From NCBI RefSeq assembly GCF_000682735.1, contig NZ_AWFD01000001.1:310001-374000 (forward strand): DNA of 64,000 bases, read 5' to 3'. Below are positions 1 to 7,881 of the stretch, one piece after another. The notes under the pieces are model-generated. The model ran no database searches, had not been told where the DNA came from, and worked only from the letters and a program-made list of their open reading frames with translations. This stretch comes from Hyphomonas sp. CY54-11-8 (GTDB taxonomy: Bacteria; Pseudomonadota; Alphaproteobacteria; Caulobacterales; Hyphomonadaceae). Position numbers and translations under genes: made by a program. Positions within the stretch are counted from its first letter, which is position 1. Each line of letters starts with the position of its first letter.

Positions 1-838
1 TGACGGTGAGGTTGTGGATGCGCGCCAGCGGCGTGAGGTTGTGCGCTTTGATGGCAGCTTCGGACGCGACCATCACGCCGGACGAACCGTCGCAGATCTG
101 GCTGGCATTGGCGGCGGTCATGATGCCGTCATCCATCAGGATTTTCAGCTTCGCCATGCCTTCCATGGAGGCGTCGTAGCGGATGCCTTCATCCTTGTCG
201 TGCATCACTTCGTTGCCTTCCGGATCGCGGCCCTTGAGGGCGACGATCTCATCCTTGAAGGCACCAGCCTTGGTGGCCTCGGCGCCGCGCCTGTGGCTTT
301 CCACCGAGAAGGCGTCGAGCTCTTCCTTGGTGTGGCCATGCTTCTTGGCAATCATCTCGGCACCAACGAACTGGCTGAACTGCTTGATGCCGAACTTGTC
401 CTTCACCGATTGCGGCGTCGGGTCCGTCGGCACTTCGAACAGCTTGCCGGCGCGGGCGTTGATGCCCATCGGGCAGCGGGTCATGCTTTCAACGCCGGCG
501 GCGATGACAAGGTCCTGCGTGCCCGACATCACGGCCTGGGCCGCAAACTGGAGGCTCTGCTGCGAGGAACCGCACTGGCGATCGATCGTCACGGCGGGAA
601 CGCTCTGGGGAAGTTTCGAGGCCAGGACAGCGGTCCGGCCGATCTGGGCGGCCTGCTCACCGGCCTGCGAGACGCAGCCCATGATCACGTCCTCGATGGC
701 CGCCGGATCAATGCCGGTTTCGTCCACGAGCGCGTTCAGGACCTGCGCGCCAAGATCGCCCGGATGCCATTCGGCGAGGGCGCCGCCGCGGCGGCCGCCG
801 GCGGTACGTTTTGCTGCTACGATATATGCGTCTGCCAT
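1..838 (-). CDS. acetyl-CoA C-acyltransferase (thiolase), C-terminal part outside window
   Basis: Thiolase-family enzyme that condenses or cleaves acyl-CoAs. About 279 codons are visible, reading leftward from ATG 836-838, and the gene runs off base 1. The N-terminus MADAYIVAAKRTAGGRRGG and the active-site segment TIDRQCGSSQQS (nucleophile Cys about residue 89) are typical of the family. The catalytic His and second Cys at the C-terminus lie outside the window. An AGAGGA element sits about 10 nt upstream of the start. The next gene on the same strand encodes a GST-like protein. Family assignment is secure. Whether it is biosynthetic (acetoacetyl-CoA) or beta-oxidation type cannot be decided here. 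Confidence 0.93.
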   Translation of the reverse strand, partial: MADAYIVAAKRTAGGRRGGALAEWHPGDLGAQVLNALVDETGIDPAAIEDVIMGCVSQAGEQAAQIGRTAVLASKLPQSVPAVTIDRQCGSSQQSLQFAAQAVMSGTQDLVIAAGVESMTRCPMGINARAGKLFEVPTDPTPQSVKDKFGIKQFSQFVGAEMIAKKHGHTKEELDAFSVESHRRGAEATKAGAFKDEIVALKGRDPEGNEVMHDKDEGIRYDASMEGMAKLKILMDDGIMTAANASQICDGSSGVMVASEAAIKAHNLTPLARIHNLTV

Positions 839-934
839 GTCACGCGTTCCTCTTCCAATATTGTCGGGGCATTTATACGCCCGGTGACCGGCTGCGCCAG
901 CACTCTCCCAACGGCACCTGCCGCAAGGAGACTG

Positions 935-2023
935 TCAGTTATGGATCTCTGCAAACACCGGCAGCGACTGGCCGAAGGGCGCAGTGGCCGCATTGGCATA
1001 GCCGCTGTCCACCTCCGGCAGGCGCAACAATGGATCGATCACGCCGCTGGATTGCAGGACCGGGTCAAGGTCGGCGCGGGCCGCGTCGTCCAGCGCGTGA
1101 TAGTGCGCCTGCAGCTTTTCAAGGCACCAGACCCGGTACTGGGACGTTTGCAGATCACGATAGGCGGTGCCCTGAATGGTCATGCCATGGCGCGCACCGC
1201 CTGCCCGCCAGGCGAGGGCGTTGGCGTTGAGCGCTTCCAGATGTGTTTCCGCGAGTTCACGCAGCAGGGGCAACAGATCGTCCGGGATGCCGCGGACAAG
1301 GCCACCGCTGGTGCGGGAGCCGCGGGCATTCCAGACGCGGTAGACCCAGGCCATCACGCCGGAGGCATTTTCCCGCATGATGATGCCAGGCACGGGGTCC
1401 ATCGCGAAGTGGCGGAAGAGTGGCCCCATCAGACCGATGTCGGCCAGCGTTGGCCGGTCACCCAGCAGGAAAGGCCGTGCCTGAAAGACGGGTTCCAGCA
1501 AGTCGAGCAGCTTGAGATAGCTGCCTTCCACATGCGCGCGCGTGTCCGGGGTGACGCCGTCGCGATCGACGAAATTATGCTTCTGGCGTTTCTCCGTCCG
1601 CCGCCGTTTCAGGAAGCCGGGCGCCTTGATGTCCCGGCCCATCACATCTGCGATCTGCCGGGCGAGAAGTTTCGAAGAGAGCGGATAGCTCCAGCGGTAA
1701 TGCATGGCCGGGCGCCAGAGCCATTCGTCGGCATAGTCTTCGATCAAGCGGCAGAGGAAGGCTTGGCCCGGGTCTTCCGGGAGGATCGGTGGGCTAGGGT
1801 GCTGGGTTTCGAACCAGTCGATCATCGGGCTGGAATCGGTCATCCAATGGCCGTCCGGCAGTTCCACGGCAGGCATCTGCATGGCGCCGGTCTTTTCAGG
1901 GATTGTGTGCATGAACTCCTGCGCGCTCATCGGGCAGAACTCGTAGGGGATTTCCTTGTAGCGCAGATAGGATTCCAGCTTGCCCGTGAAATAGGAAACC
2001 TTGAGCCCGTAGACTTTCAGCAT
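935..2023 (-). CDS. glutathione S-transferase family protein
   Basis: About 362 aa. The thioredoxin-fold GST N-terminal domain is at residues 1-80 (MLKVYGLKVSYFTGKLESYL, then MQMPAVELPDGHWMTDSSPMIDW, where the Ser after Asp is the usual glutathione gamma-Glu binding spot). A long helical GST C-terminal part follows and is larger than in classical GSTs of about 210 aa. I chose ATG 2023 because GGGAGG lies 5-8 nt upstream; an in-frame ATG at 2044 lacks this. Substrate unknown. The thiolase follows on the same strand about 100 bp downstream, so co-transcription is possible. Confidence 0.85.
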   Translation of the reverse strand: MLKVYGLKVSYFTGKLESYLRYKEIPYEFCPMSAQEFMHTIPEKTGAMQMPAVELPDGHWMTDSSPMIDWFETQHPSPPILPEDPGQAFLCRLIEDYADEWLWRPAMHYRWSYPLSSKLLARQIADVMGRDIKAPGFLKRRRTEKRQKHNFVDRDGVTPDTRAHVEGSYLKLLDLLEPVFQARPFLLGDRPTLADIGLMGPLFRHFAMDPVPGIIMRENASGVMAWVYRVWNARGSRTSGGLVRGIPDDLLPLLRELAETHLEALNANALAWRAGGARHGMTIQGTAYRDLQTSQYRVWCLEKLQAHYHALDDAARADLDPVLQSSGVIDPLLRLPEVDSGYANAATAPFGQSLPVFAEIHN

Positions 2024-2098
2024 GACGCCCTCCCCCGGCCGCATGTAACGGCACTTTAACTGTCAATAGTTGCATCATCTGCCAAAAAGCTGGCGGAC

Positions 2099-2689
2099 TC
2101 AAGCGCCCATGACAAACAGGCGGCGGGCGGTGGCGGTGATGTGCTTCAGATACTGCTTCTGCGACCAGCCGCAGACCTGCGTCAGGTGTTCCCAGTTCGG
2201 CAGCAGCAAGAGCGTCCAGAGGAGATCCGTCGCTTGCGGTGCTGTCATGCCGGGGGCAAGGTCGCCGTCGCGTTTCAGGGCATTGATGGCGGCTTCACAG
2301 CCTTCCCGCATGTCCTGCATCCGCTGGGCCCAGGCGCTGCGGGCTTCCTCATCCGTCGGGCTCATATCGATCAGCGCTCGCCCGATGGGATAGATCTCCG
2401 GCAGGTAACCGGCCCATGCTTCAATGAATGCGTCGAGGCGTTCCGAACCGGTCTTTGCCGCCCGGCTTGGGGCGAGGCGCGCGTCGGAGTCTTTCAACTC
2501 ATCCACATAAAACGTGGTGGCGATCAGCAGGTCTGCGCGGTTGGCGAAGTGCAAATAGACCGCCTGCCGGCTGATGCCGGCGCGCTTGGCAATGTCTGAC
2601 ATCCGCACGCCAGTGCCGCCACCTTCGGTCAGGAGGTCGGCTGTGGCCTGGAGGATTCTTTTACGAGTATCGGGATTGGGGCTTGACAT
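2099..2689 (-). CDS. TetR/AcrR family transcriptional repressor
   Basis: 196 aa. The N-terminal HTH is at residues 8-55 (TRKRILQATADLLTEGGG, then MSDIAKRAGISRQAVYLHFA), and the C-terminal ligand domain is divergent. It is transcribed divergently from an SDR-DUF1772-DUF4345 operon only 66 bp away. That gap holds three near-identical palindromes, one of which covers this gene's own start codon, so repression of both directions is the simplest inference. No clear Shine-Dalgarno precedes the ATG, and the transcript may be leaderless. The ligand cannot be predicted. Confidence 0.93.
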   Translation of the reverse strand: MSSPNPDTRKRILQATADLLTEGGGTGVRMSDIAKRAGISRQAVYLHFANRADLLIATTFYVDELKDSDARLAPSRAAKTGSERLDAFIEAWAGYLPEIYPIGRALIDMSPTDEEARSAWAQRMQDMREGCEAAINALKRDGDLAPGMTAPQATDLLWTLLLLPNWEHLTQVCGWSQKQYLKHITATARRLFVMGA

Positions 2690-2739
2690 AGTGTCAAGTG
2701 ATCACCTATTTGACGCCGTGTCAATTGACATCGTGTCAA
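2682..2739. promoter_or_regulatory. three TetR-type operator palindromes between divergent genes
   Basis: Three copies of TTGACA-N3-TGTCAA are visible. Site 1 is 2683-2697 (TTGACATAGTGTCAA, extended by one C/G pair to 2682-2698). Site 2 is 2710-2724 (TTGACGCCGTGTCAA, one mismatch). Site 3 is 2725-2739 (TTGACATCGTGTCAA). Sites 2 and 3 abut, 15 bp centre to centre. Site 1 overlaps the start codon of the TetR gene. Site 3 ends 2 nt before the AAAGGAGG ribosome binding site of the SDR gene. The half-sites also look like -35 hexamers, so binding would directly occlude RNA polymerase. Confidence 0.8.
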
Positions 2740-2755
2740 GCAAAAGGAGGCAATC

Positions 2756-3391
2756 ATGCGAATAGCAGTTTTCGGATCGACCGGCGGTGTTGGGCGGCAC
2801 GTCGTTGCCCAGGCCCTCAAAAAGGGAATGGCTGTAACGGCGCTTGTCCGGTCCCCCGGCAAGTTGGCGGACCTGCCGCAGGGCCTGACGCTGGTTCCGG
2901 GCGATGTGTCGGATGAAGAGGCGGTCTATTACACGGTGGCCGGCGCAAATGCGGTGGTCTGCGCTCTTGGCGCACCCCTGCAGGACAAGAGCGGGATTCG
3001 TGCCAGCGGTACGGCCCAGATCATCCGGGCCATGAAAGATGCCTGCGTCGACCGGCTGGTCTGCCTGTCCTCCATCGGGGCAGGGGACAGCTATCCCCTG
3101 ATCCCGGCGCACTACAAATACCTGCTTGGCCCACTGATGATGGAGCACATGTTCGCCGACCATGAGGCACAGGAAGCAGAGATTGCTGCCTCAGGCCTCG
3201 ACTGGATCATCGCGCGGCCTGGCCCCTACCGGGATGGCGACCGCACCGGCGCCTATGCGCACGGGTCCAGCAGCCTCGCACCGGACCGGAAGCTGAAATT
3301 CCACATCAACCGTGCCGACGTGGCGGATTTCCTGATCCGTCAGCTTTCGGACGATACCTATCTGCACAAACCGGCTTGGCTGACCAGCTGA
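2756..3391 (+). CDS. NAD(P)H-binding SDR-like oxidoreductase
   Basis: 211 aa, atypical short-chain dehydrogenase/NmrA-like fold. It has the Rossmann motif GSTGGVG at residues 8-14, the DVSDEEAV segment after strand 3, and CLSSIGAGDS. These proteins are often flavin or quinone reductase-like, or NAD(P)-sensing. The start follows a strong AAAGGAGG site 5 nt upstream. It is the first gene of an operon with the DUF1772 and DUF4345 membrane proteins, divergent from and probably repressed by the adjacent TetR protein. Substrate unknown. Confidence 0.85.
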   Translation: MRIAVFGSTGGVGRHVVAQALKKGMAVTALVRSPGKLADLPQGLTLVPGDVSDEEAVYYTVAGANAVVCALGAPLQDKSGIRASGTAQIIRAMKDACVDRLVCLSSIGAGDSYPLIPAHYKYLLGPLMMEHMFADHEAQEAEIAASGLDWIIARPGPYRDGDRTGAYAHGSSSLAPDRKLKFHINRADVADFLIRQLSDDTYLHKPAWLTS

Positions 3392-3423
3392 CCGGATCCC
3401 CCAATCCCGCAAAGGAGACCCAC

Positions 3424-3912
3424 ATGACCCAACAATGGATGCTGTACGCTAGCGAATTTTCCGTGATCGCCTATGCCCTCGTGGCCGGCGTGTTCCTCAC
3501 CTTTTCCGATTTCGTCATGCGATCGCTTGCGGCGACGCAGCCCGCTGGCGGGATCGAGGCGATGCAACTGATCAACCGCAAAGTGTTCCGTACGCTTTTC
3601 ATGGTCCTGCTGATCGGTATGGCCGTCGTCTCACCGATAATGGCGGCCTTCGCGATCTGGCAGGAGGGCGGCCCGGCAGCCGCCTGGATCATCGCGGCAG
3701 CCGTCACCTATGTGATCGGCTCGTTCGGCGTGACCGTGGTATTCAATGTGCCCATGAATGAACGCCTTGACCGGATGGCACACGACAGCGCCGTCGCCGC
3801 AGCCTACTGGCACCGCTATGTCCCGGCCTGGAGTTTCTGGAACACCGTCCGCACGCTCGCCTCAGCCGCGGCTGCCGTCTTCATGCTGATGGCCGTTGTC
3901 GAATTGGCCTGA
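3424..3912 (+). CDS. DUF1772 (anthrone oxygenase-like) membrane protein
   Basis: 162 aa with four predicted membrane segments (about residues 10-30, 55-78, 83-105 and 135-160). The family signature includes FSDFVMRSL in the first segment and FNVPMNERLDRM in the loop. The start is at ATG 3424 with AAAGGAG 8 nt upstream; an in-frame ATG at 3376 lies inside the end of the preceding gene's operon spacing and lacks an RBS. DUF1772 proteins are related to fungal anthrone oxygenases but mostly uncharacterised. It sits second in the TetR-linked operon. Confidence 0.8.
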   Translation: MTQQWMLYASEFSVIAYALVAGVFLTFSDFVMRSLAATQPAGGIEAMQLINRKVFRTLFMVLLIGMAVVSPIMAAFAIWQEGGPAAAWIIAAAVTYVIGSFGVTVVFNVPMNERLDRMAHDSAVAAAYWHRYVPAWSFWNTVRTLASAAAAVFMLMAVVELA

Positions 3913-3946
3913 CCTTCACTCACAGACTTTTCAAAAGGAGAGCCCC

Positions 3947-4354
3947 ATGTCCCGTTCCTTGTTTCCCTCTGCCGCATTGTTTCTTTCCGGCGTGATCGCC
4001 GTCCTGATCGGCGCGGCGATCGTTCTGGACCCTGCCGCATTCCATGCAACATCCGGTATTCATCTTGGCGCAGGGGATGCTGCGCTGCTGAATGAAATGC
4101 GGGCTGCAGGCGGACCTATTCTGGCCGCTGGCCTGCTGGCGCTTGCCGGCCTGTTTGTCCATCGCCTGCAGACACTCGCCCTGACCGCCAGCGCCGTTTT
4201 CTACACCGGCTACGGCCTGGCGCGGCTCGCCAGCCTGATGGTGGACGGCGTTCCGGATCAGGCGATGGTGTGGATCACCGCGCTGGAACTGGCGGTCGGT
4301 GCGGTGTGTTTCCTGGCAGCCGCTGCGTCAGGCAGGACTGCCGCGCTCGGCTAG
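3947..4354 (+). CDS. DUF4345-like membrane protein
   Basis: 135 aa with four hydrophobic helices (SAALFLSGVIAVLIGAA, GPILAAGLLALAGLFV, TASAVFYTGYGLARL, LELAVGAVCFLAAAA). Family assignment to DUF4345 rests on the pattern of a first-helix AIVLDP, then a polar loop, then GG near helix 2. ATG 3947 is preceded by AAAAGGAG. It is last in the operon. Its TAG stop overlaps the stop of the convergent nitroreductase gene within the tetranucleotide CTAG (4351-4354). Confidence 0.75.
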   Translation: MSRSLFPSAALFLSGVIAVLIGAAIVLDPAAFHATSGIHLGAGDAALLNEMRAAGGPILAAGLLALAGLFVHRLQTLALTASAVFYTGYGLARLASLMVDGVPDQAMVWITALELAVGAVCFLAAAASGRTAALG

Positions 4355-5028
4355 TCGTCAAAGCCAAGGAAGGTGGCGGCTTCGTCTACGGACTTCCGTT
4401 TCGAGACGACCGCATTGGCCGGGAAGGTGTCATCCGGCCAGCCCATGGCGACGCAGGTCTGGATCACCTGATCGTCCGGAATGCCCGCTTCCTCGCGCAC
4501 AACCGGGCTCTGCATGATGCCTTGCGAATTGATCACGCAGCCGAGGCCACGGTTCCAGGCGGCATTGACGATGCCGTTGACGACGCCGCCGCAGTCGAAA
4601 GGCGGAATGTCGCCGCCGGCCAGCGCCTTGTCATAGGTGACGACGATGGAGACCGGCGCATCGAATTGGCGGAAGCCGCGCAGCACCCAGTCCATCCGGG
4701 CTTCCTTGTCGTGGCGTTCGATGCCCATGGCCTGGAACAGCTGGATGGCGATCTCGACCTGACGTTCGCGGTGGACACCTTCATAGGGCGGGCCCATGCG
4801 GAATTCGCGGCTGTCGGGCACGCCCGCCACATTGCGCTCGACATTGCCCTTGCGGATCCGGTCCAGCACGTCGCCGGAGACGACATAGAAATTCCATGGC
4901 TGGGAGTTCAGCGAGGTCGGCGCGCGCATGGCGATTTCAAGGATCTCGCGGACGAGCGCTTTCGGGACCGGCTTCTTCAGGAAGCCCCGGATACTGCGCC
5001 GGCTGCGGACAACGTCATCATATTCCAC
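4351..5028 (-). CDS. nitroreductase family protein
   Basis: FMN-dependent nitroreductase, 225 aa. Visible landmarks are the N-terminal RSRRSIRGF (FMN phosphate binding), MRAPTSLNSQPWNFYVV, and the C-terminal AMGWPDD followed by KRKSVDE. I chose GTG 5028 (VEYDDVVRSRRS) because GGGAGG lies about 7 nt upstream; an in-frame ATG at 5070 is possible. Such enzymes reduce nitroaromatics or quinones with NAD(P)H. The physiological substrate is unknown. The gene converges on the DUF4345 gene with a shared CTAG. Confidence 0.88.
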   Translation of the reverse strand: MEYDDVVRSRRSIRGFLKKPVPKALVREILEIAMRAPTSLNSQPWNFYVVSGDVLDRIRKGNVERNVAGVPDSREFRMGPPYEGVHRERQVEIAIQLFQAMGIERHDKEARMDWVLRGFRQFDAPVSIVVTYDKALAGGDIPPFDCGGVVNGIVNAAWNRGLGCVINSQGIMQSPVVREEAGIPDDQVIQTCVAMGWPDDTFPANAVVSKRKSVDEAATFLGFDD

Positions 5029-5105
5029 GGTTGGACCTCCCAATCTCTTATCGGAACCCTTGTAGCGCACCCGCCGCGCCTGACATCCCCTGCCGCAGCG
5101 GAAAC

Positions 5106-5134
5106 AAAAAACCCGCTCTTCCGAGCGGGTTTTT
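5106..5134 (-). terminator. intrinsic terminator
   Basis: Perfect 12-bp hairpin AAAAACCCGCTC / GAGCGGGTTTTT with a TTCC loop, downstream of the 5160-5939 SDR gene. On the minus strand the stem is followed by the T-run required for rho-independent termination. It can also work for plus-strand readthrough. Confidence 0.85.
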
Positions 5135-5159
5135 CAGGCTTTCGTACCTTTTCAGGCGA

Positions 5160-5939
5160 TCAGCGCGGTGCCATGCGGATGGCACCGTCGAGGCGGACGT
5201 CTTCGCCGTTGAAGTAGCCGTTGCGGCACATTTCGGTGGCGAGCGATGCATACTCTTCCGGGTTGCCGAGGCGGGCCGGGTGCGGCACCTGGGCGCCGAG
5301 GGCCTGTTTGACCGGTTCCGGAGCGCCTTGCAGCAGCGGGGTGTTGAAGATGCCCGGCAGGATCGTGTTGACGCGGATCAGTTCGCGCGACAGGTCGCGG
5401 GCGATCGGCAGGGTCATGCCGACAACGCCGCCCTTGGAAGCGGAGTAGGCAGCCTGGCCGATCTGGCCATCTTCAGCAGCAACGGAAGCCGTGTTCACGA
5501 TTGCGCCGCGCTCGCCGTCGATCGGGTCGAGGGTCATCATGCCAGCGGCGGATTTCGCGATGCAGCGGAAGGTGCCGACCAGGTTGATCTGGATGATCAA
5601 GTTGAACTTATCGAGCGGGAAGTGGCTGATTTCGCCGGTTTCCTTGTTGCGGCTGGCCGTCTTGATGGCGTTGCCGGTGCCGGCGCAGTTGATCAGGATG
5701 CGCTCCTGGCCGATGGCGGCACGGGATTTTGCGAAAGCGGCATCGACGCTTGCGTCGTCGGTCACGTTACACTCGCAGAACACACCGCCGAGTTCCTTGG
5801 CGAGGGCTTCGCCTTTTTCCACGTTCAGGTCGAACAGGGCGACCTTGACGCCATAGCTGGCCAGTTTCGTGGCGGTCGCGGCGCCGAGACCGGAGGCGCC
5901 ACCGGTGATGACAGCTGAGATATTCGAATTGAGTTCCAT
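5160..5939 (-). CDS. SDR family 3-hydroxyacyl-CoA dehydrogenase-like enzyme
   Basis: 259 aa classical short-chain dehydrogenase. It has TGGASGLG at residues 12-19 (NAD binding), NCAG at about residue 85, and catalytic Ser in NTASVAAEDG followed by YSASKGG (Tyr-x3-Lys). The sequence pattern (FDLNVEKGE, GEISHFPLDKFNLIIQINLVG, ARDLSRELIRVNTILPG) resembles 17-beta-HSD10/type-II 3-hydroxyacyl-CoA dehydrogenases, which fits the neighbouring thiolase and acyl-CoA genes. It is a single-gene unit ending at an intrinsic terminator. Confidence 0.85.
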   Translation of the reverse strand: MELNSNISAVITGGASGLGAATATKLASYGVKVALFDLNVEKGEALAKELGGVFCECNVTDDASVDAAFAKSRAAIGQERILINCAGTGNAIKTASRNKETGEISHFPLDKFNLIIQINLVGTFRCIAKSAAGMMTLDPIDGERGAIVNTASVAAEDGQIGQAAYSASKGGVVGMTLPIARDLSRELIRVNTILPGIFNTPLLQGAPEPVKQALGAQVPHPARLGNPEEYASLATEMCRNGYFNGEDVRLDGAIRMAPR

Positions 5940-6005
5940 GGGCCGCGGCCCTCCCTTGTTTCTGACAACTTTTCAGATGATCTATAGGTCTCACAGGAGG
6001 ACGCA

Positions 6006-6404
6006 ATGTCTGACGCAGCGGAAGTTATCAACACCGTTCTCAGCGAGGACGGACGCTATATCCCGAAGTCGATCGAGCGCGACGAGCGTACCTCGCGCGG
6101 GCTGATCCCGAAGCTGATGCGGATGGTGGGTAGAATCCCCTTCGCGGACGACCTTGTGGCGGCCTGGTACGCCGCGCGCGATCCGCACACGCCGATGCGG
6201 GCGAAGGCCGTCCTGTTTGCCGCCGTCGCCTATTTTGTCACACCGATGGACATGCTGCCGGACTTCATCACCGGTCTTGGATTTACCGACGACGCAACTG
6301 TGCTCGCCACAGCCCTTGGCCTGGTGGGCATGCATGTGAAAGAAACGCATCGGGCCGCGGCCCGGCGCCTGTTGCGGGTGCCAGAAGCGGTCAAGGAAGA
6401 CTAG
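6006..6404 (+). CDS. DUF1232 (YkvA-like) protein
   Basis: 132 aa. The DUF1232 core is clear: VLFAAVAYFVTPMDMLPDFI followed by GFTDDATVLATALGLV, a hydrophobic hairpin with the conserved P-D-x-x-P-D pattern. Function in the family is unknown, probably membrane associated. A GGAGG lies 6 nt upstream of the ATG. It is followed 28 bp later by a lysoplasmalogenase-family gene, so the two probably form an operon, divergent from the SDR at 5160-5939. Confidence 0.85.
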   Translation: MSDAAEVINTVLSEDGRYIPKSIERDERTSRGLIPKLMRMVGRIPFADDLVAAWYAARDPHTPMRAKAVLFAAVAYFVTPMDMLPDFITGLGFTDDATVLATALGLVGMHVKETHRAAARRLLRVPEAVKED

Positions 6405-6431
6405 AAGAAGAACACAGAGGGAGGCAGCCGG

Positions 6432-7103
6432 ATGGCTGGGGAAACCGCCGTGCTTGCGGGCGCGATCGTGTTGGGCGTGATGTATTGGGCCGGCTGGTGC
6501 TGGCGAGAGGGCGGGGGGCTGCCCGGCCTGCTGGTAAAAACCGGGTCGACCGCGCTGTTGGCCTTGTTTGCCTTCATGGCAGATGGACCATGGCTGCTGG
6601 TTGCGGGGCTTGCCCTGTCGTCTGCGGGGGACGCTTTCCTCGCGATGGACAAGCCCGGCGAGGACAAATGGCTGAAGCCCGGCATGGCGGCCTTCTTCCT
6701 GGCGCATGTCGCCTATGTCGCCCTGTTCTGGGCCCTGCCACAGGCGGACCGGACGCTGCTGAACCTGACGGCCCAGATCGTGCTGGTGCTGGGCGGGGTG
6801 GTGTTCGTGCGCTGGCTCGCGCCATCCCTTGGGCCGATGCGGATTCCGGTCTTTGCCTATACGGCGATCATCCTTGTGATGGGGGCTGCGGCACTGCGGT
6901 TGCCGCCGCCCTTCCTGCTGGTGACGCTGGGGGCTGTGATGTTTGTCGCTTCCGACATGATCCTGTCGCTGCAGCTGTTCACCCGGCCGCCGGGCGCGGC
7001 GAAGCGCATGGGGCCATCGCTGGCCGTGTGGGGGCTGTATTTCTTCGGGCAGGTCCTGATCGCCTGGGGCGGGGTGTATCCCTTCATCTCCGTCGCTGAA
7101 TAG
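6432..7103 (+). CDS. YhhN/TMEM86 family lysoplasmalogenase-like membrane protein
   Basis: 223 aa with seven to eight hydrophobic helices. The family hallmark LALSSAGDAFLAMDK (Gly-Asp in helix 3) and the later MFVASDMILSLQLF (second conserved Asp) are both present. Characterised homologues hydrolyse the vinyl-ether bond of lysoplasmalogens, but bacterial roles are mostly unknown. It is probably co-transcribed with the DUF1232 gene. A long hairpin follows the stop codon. Confidence 0.85.
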   Translation: MAGETAVLAGAIVLGVMYWAGWCWREGGGLPGLLVKTGSTALLALFAFMADGPWLLVAGLALSSAGDAFLAMDKPGEDKWLKPGMAAFFLAHVAYVALFWALPQADRTLLNLTAQIVLVLGGVVFVRWLAPSLGPMRIPVFAYTAIILVMGAAALRLPPPFLLVTLGAVMFVASDMILSLQLFTRPPGAAKRMGPSLAVWGLYFFGQVLIAWGGVYPFISVAE

Positions 7104-7107
7104 AAAC

Positions 7108-7139
7108 GCGGCGGCGTCCGGCTATCCGGAGGCCGCCGC
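7108..7139 (+). terminator. GC-rich hairpin after lysoplasmalogenase-like gene
   Basis: Outer 8-bp stem GCGGCGGC / GCCGCCGC (7108-7115 with 7132-7139) continues after one mismatch into a 5-bp stem TCCGG / CCGGA with a CTAT loop. There is no T-run, so it may be a rho-dependent or mRNA-stabilising hairpin between convergent genes. Confidence 0.5.
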
Positions 7140-7167
7140 ATTCTGAACGGGTGTCTCAATTACCTGG

Positions 7168-7638
7168 CTATTCAAACCATTGTCCGGTGCCGACCGAGGC
7201 GCTGCCCTTGGAGTGGATCGTCAGGACACCGCGGCGCCCTTCATAATCGCCGGACTTGCCGATGAGGCCACCGACGCAGGACATTTCCCCGGCTTCCGGA
7301 TTCAGAATGTTGCAGCCGGAATAGACGGTATAGTCGCCCTCCGGGCCAGTGCCGTCGCACACGCCGTGCACCATGAAGATGGAGTCCCTTGGTGGTTGGC
7401 TTGTGGAGACGCAGGTGAAGGTGCTGTTACTGACGGTACCGTCTGCCTGTGTGACCGTGGATGCACCGGTCCAGTATGCGCCGGCGACAGAGCCTTCCGG
7501 TGTCGATGCGCCGAGCGTCGTCGGCTCTTCCGACGTGGACTCAAAGGTGAAGGTTTGCGCCAGCGCGCCGCCACAAAGGGCCGCTGCCGCCACTCCGCAG
7601 GCCAGGGGGCGGATCATCCGCCCGAATTTGATCCTCAT
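7168..7638 (-). CDS. hypothetical secreted protein
   Basis: 156 aa. It has a Sec signal peptide (MRIKFGRMIRPLACGVAAAA, then ALCGGALAQ with likely cleavage after ALA). The mature part is small, polar and contains four cysteines in two pairs (FTCVST, VHGVCDG, YSGCNI, MSCVGG), suggesting disulphides in the periplasm. ATG 7638 has GGAGGGAA directly upstream, so I prefer it to the ATG at 7650. The motif GRRGVLTIHSKGSASVGTGQ near the C-terminus suggests a beta-rich fold. Function not recognised. Confidence 0.7.
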   Translation of the reverse strand: MRIKFGRMIRPLACGVAAAALCGGALAQTFTFESTSEEPTTLGASTPEGSVAGAYWTGASTVTQADGTVSNSTFTCVSTSQPPRDSIFMVHGVCDGTGPEGDYTVYSGCNILNPEAGEMSCVGGLIGKSGDYEGRRGVLTIHSKGSASVGTGQWFE

Positions 7639-7881
7639 TGTTCCCTCCATAGGAATTGCAGTCCGCTCATCAGTGAGCAGATCGATTGGGCCGGATGGCT
7701 CAATGGCGTGGAGGTGGTCTCGATCAGTTGCGAACGTGGCTGTCAGTCAGCGGCGTCCGCGGGCACGATAGGTGTCTCTGGTCCCACCCGTTGGCGGGAA
7801 TATACTCCGAAAACAGACTTTTTCCAAGGTGTTGCCGGCTATTGCAACCGGTGGGGGCCTGGGGCGCGAGGGTTTGCCCTC
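7639..7881. other. intergenic region, no gene seen
   Basis: 243 bp between two minus-strand genes. I see no convincing ORF or terminator. A weak hairpin (CCGG-ctattgcaa-CCGG) lies near 7841-7857. Confidence 0.4.

Noticed and set aside
183..887. Several long plus-strand frames over the thiolase and GST genes
   Set aside because: They are complements of well-supported minus-strand genes; high GC makes long shadow frames common.
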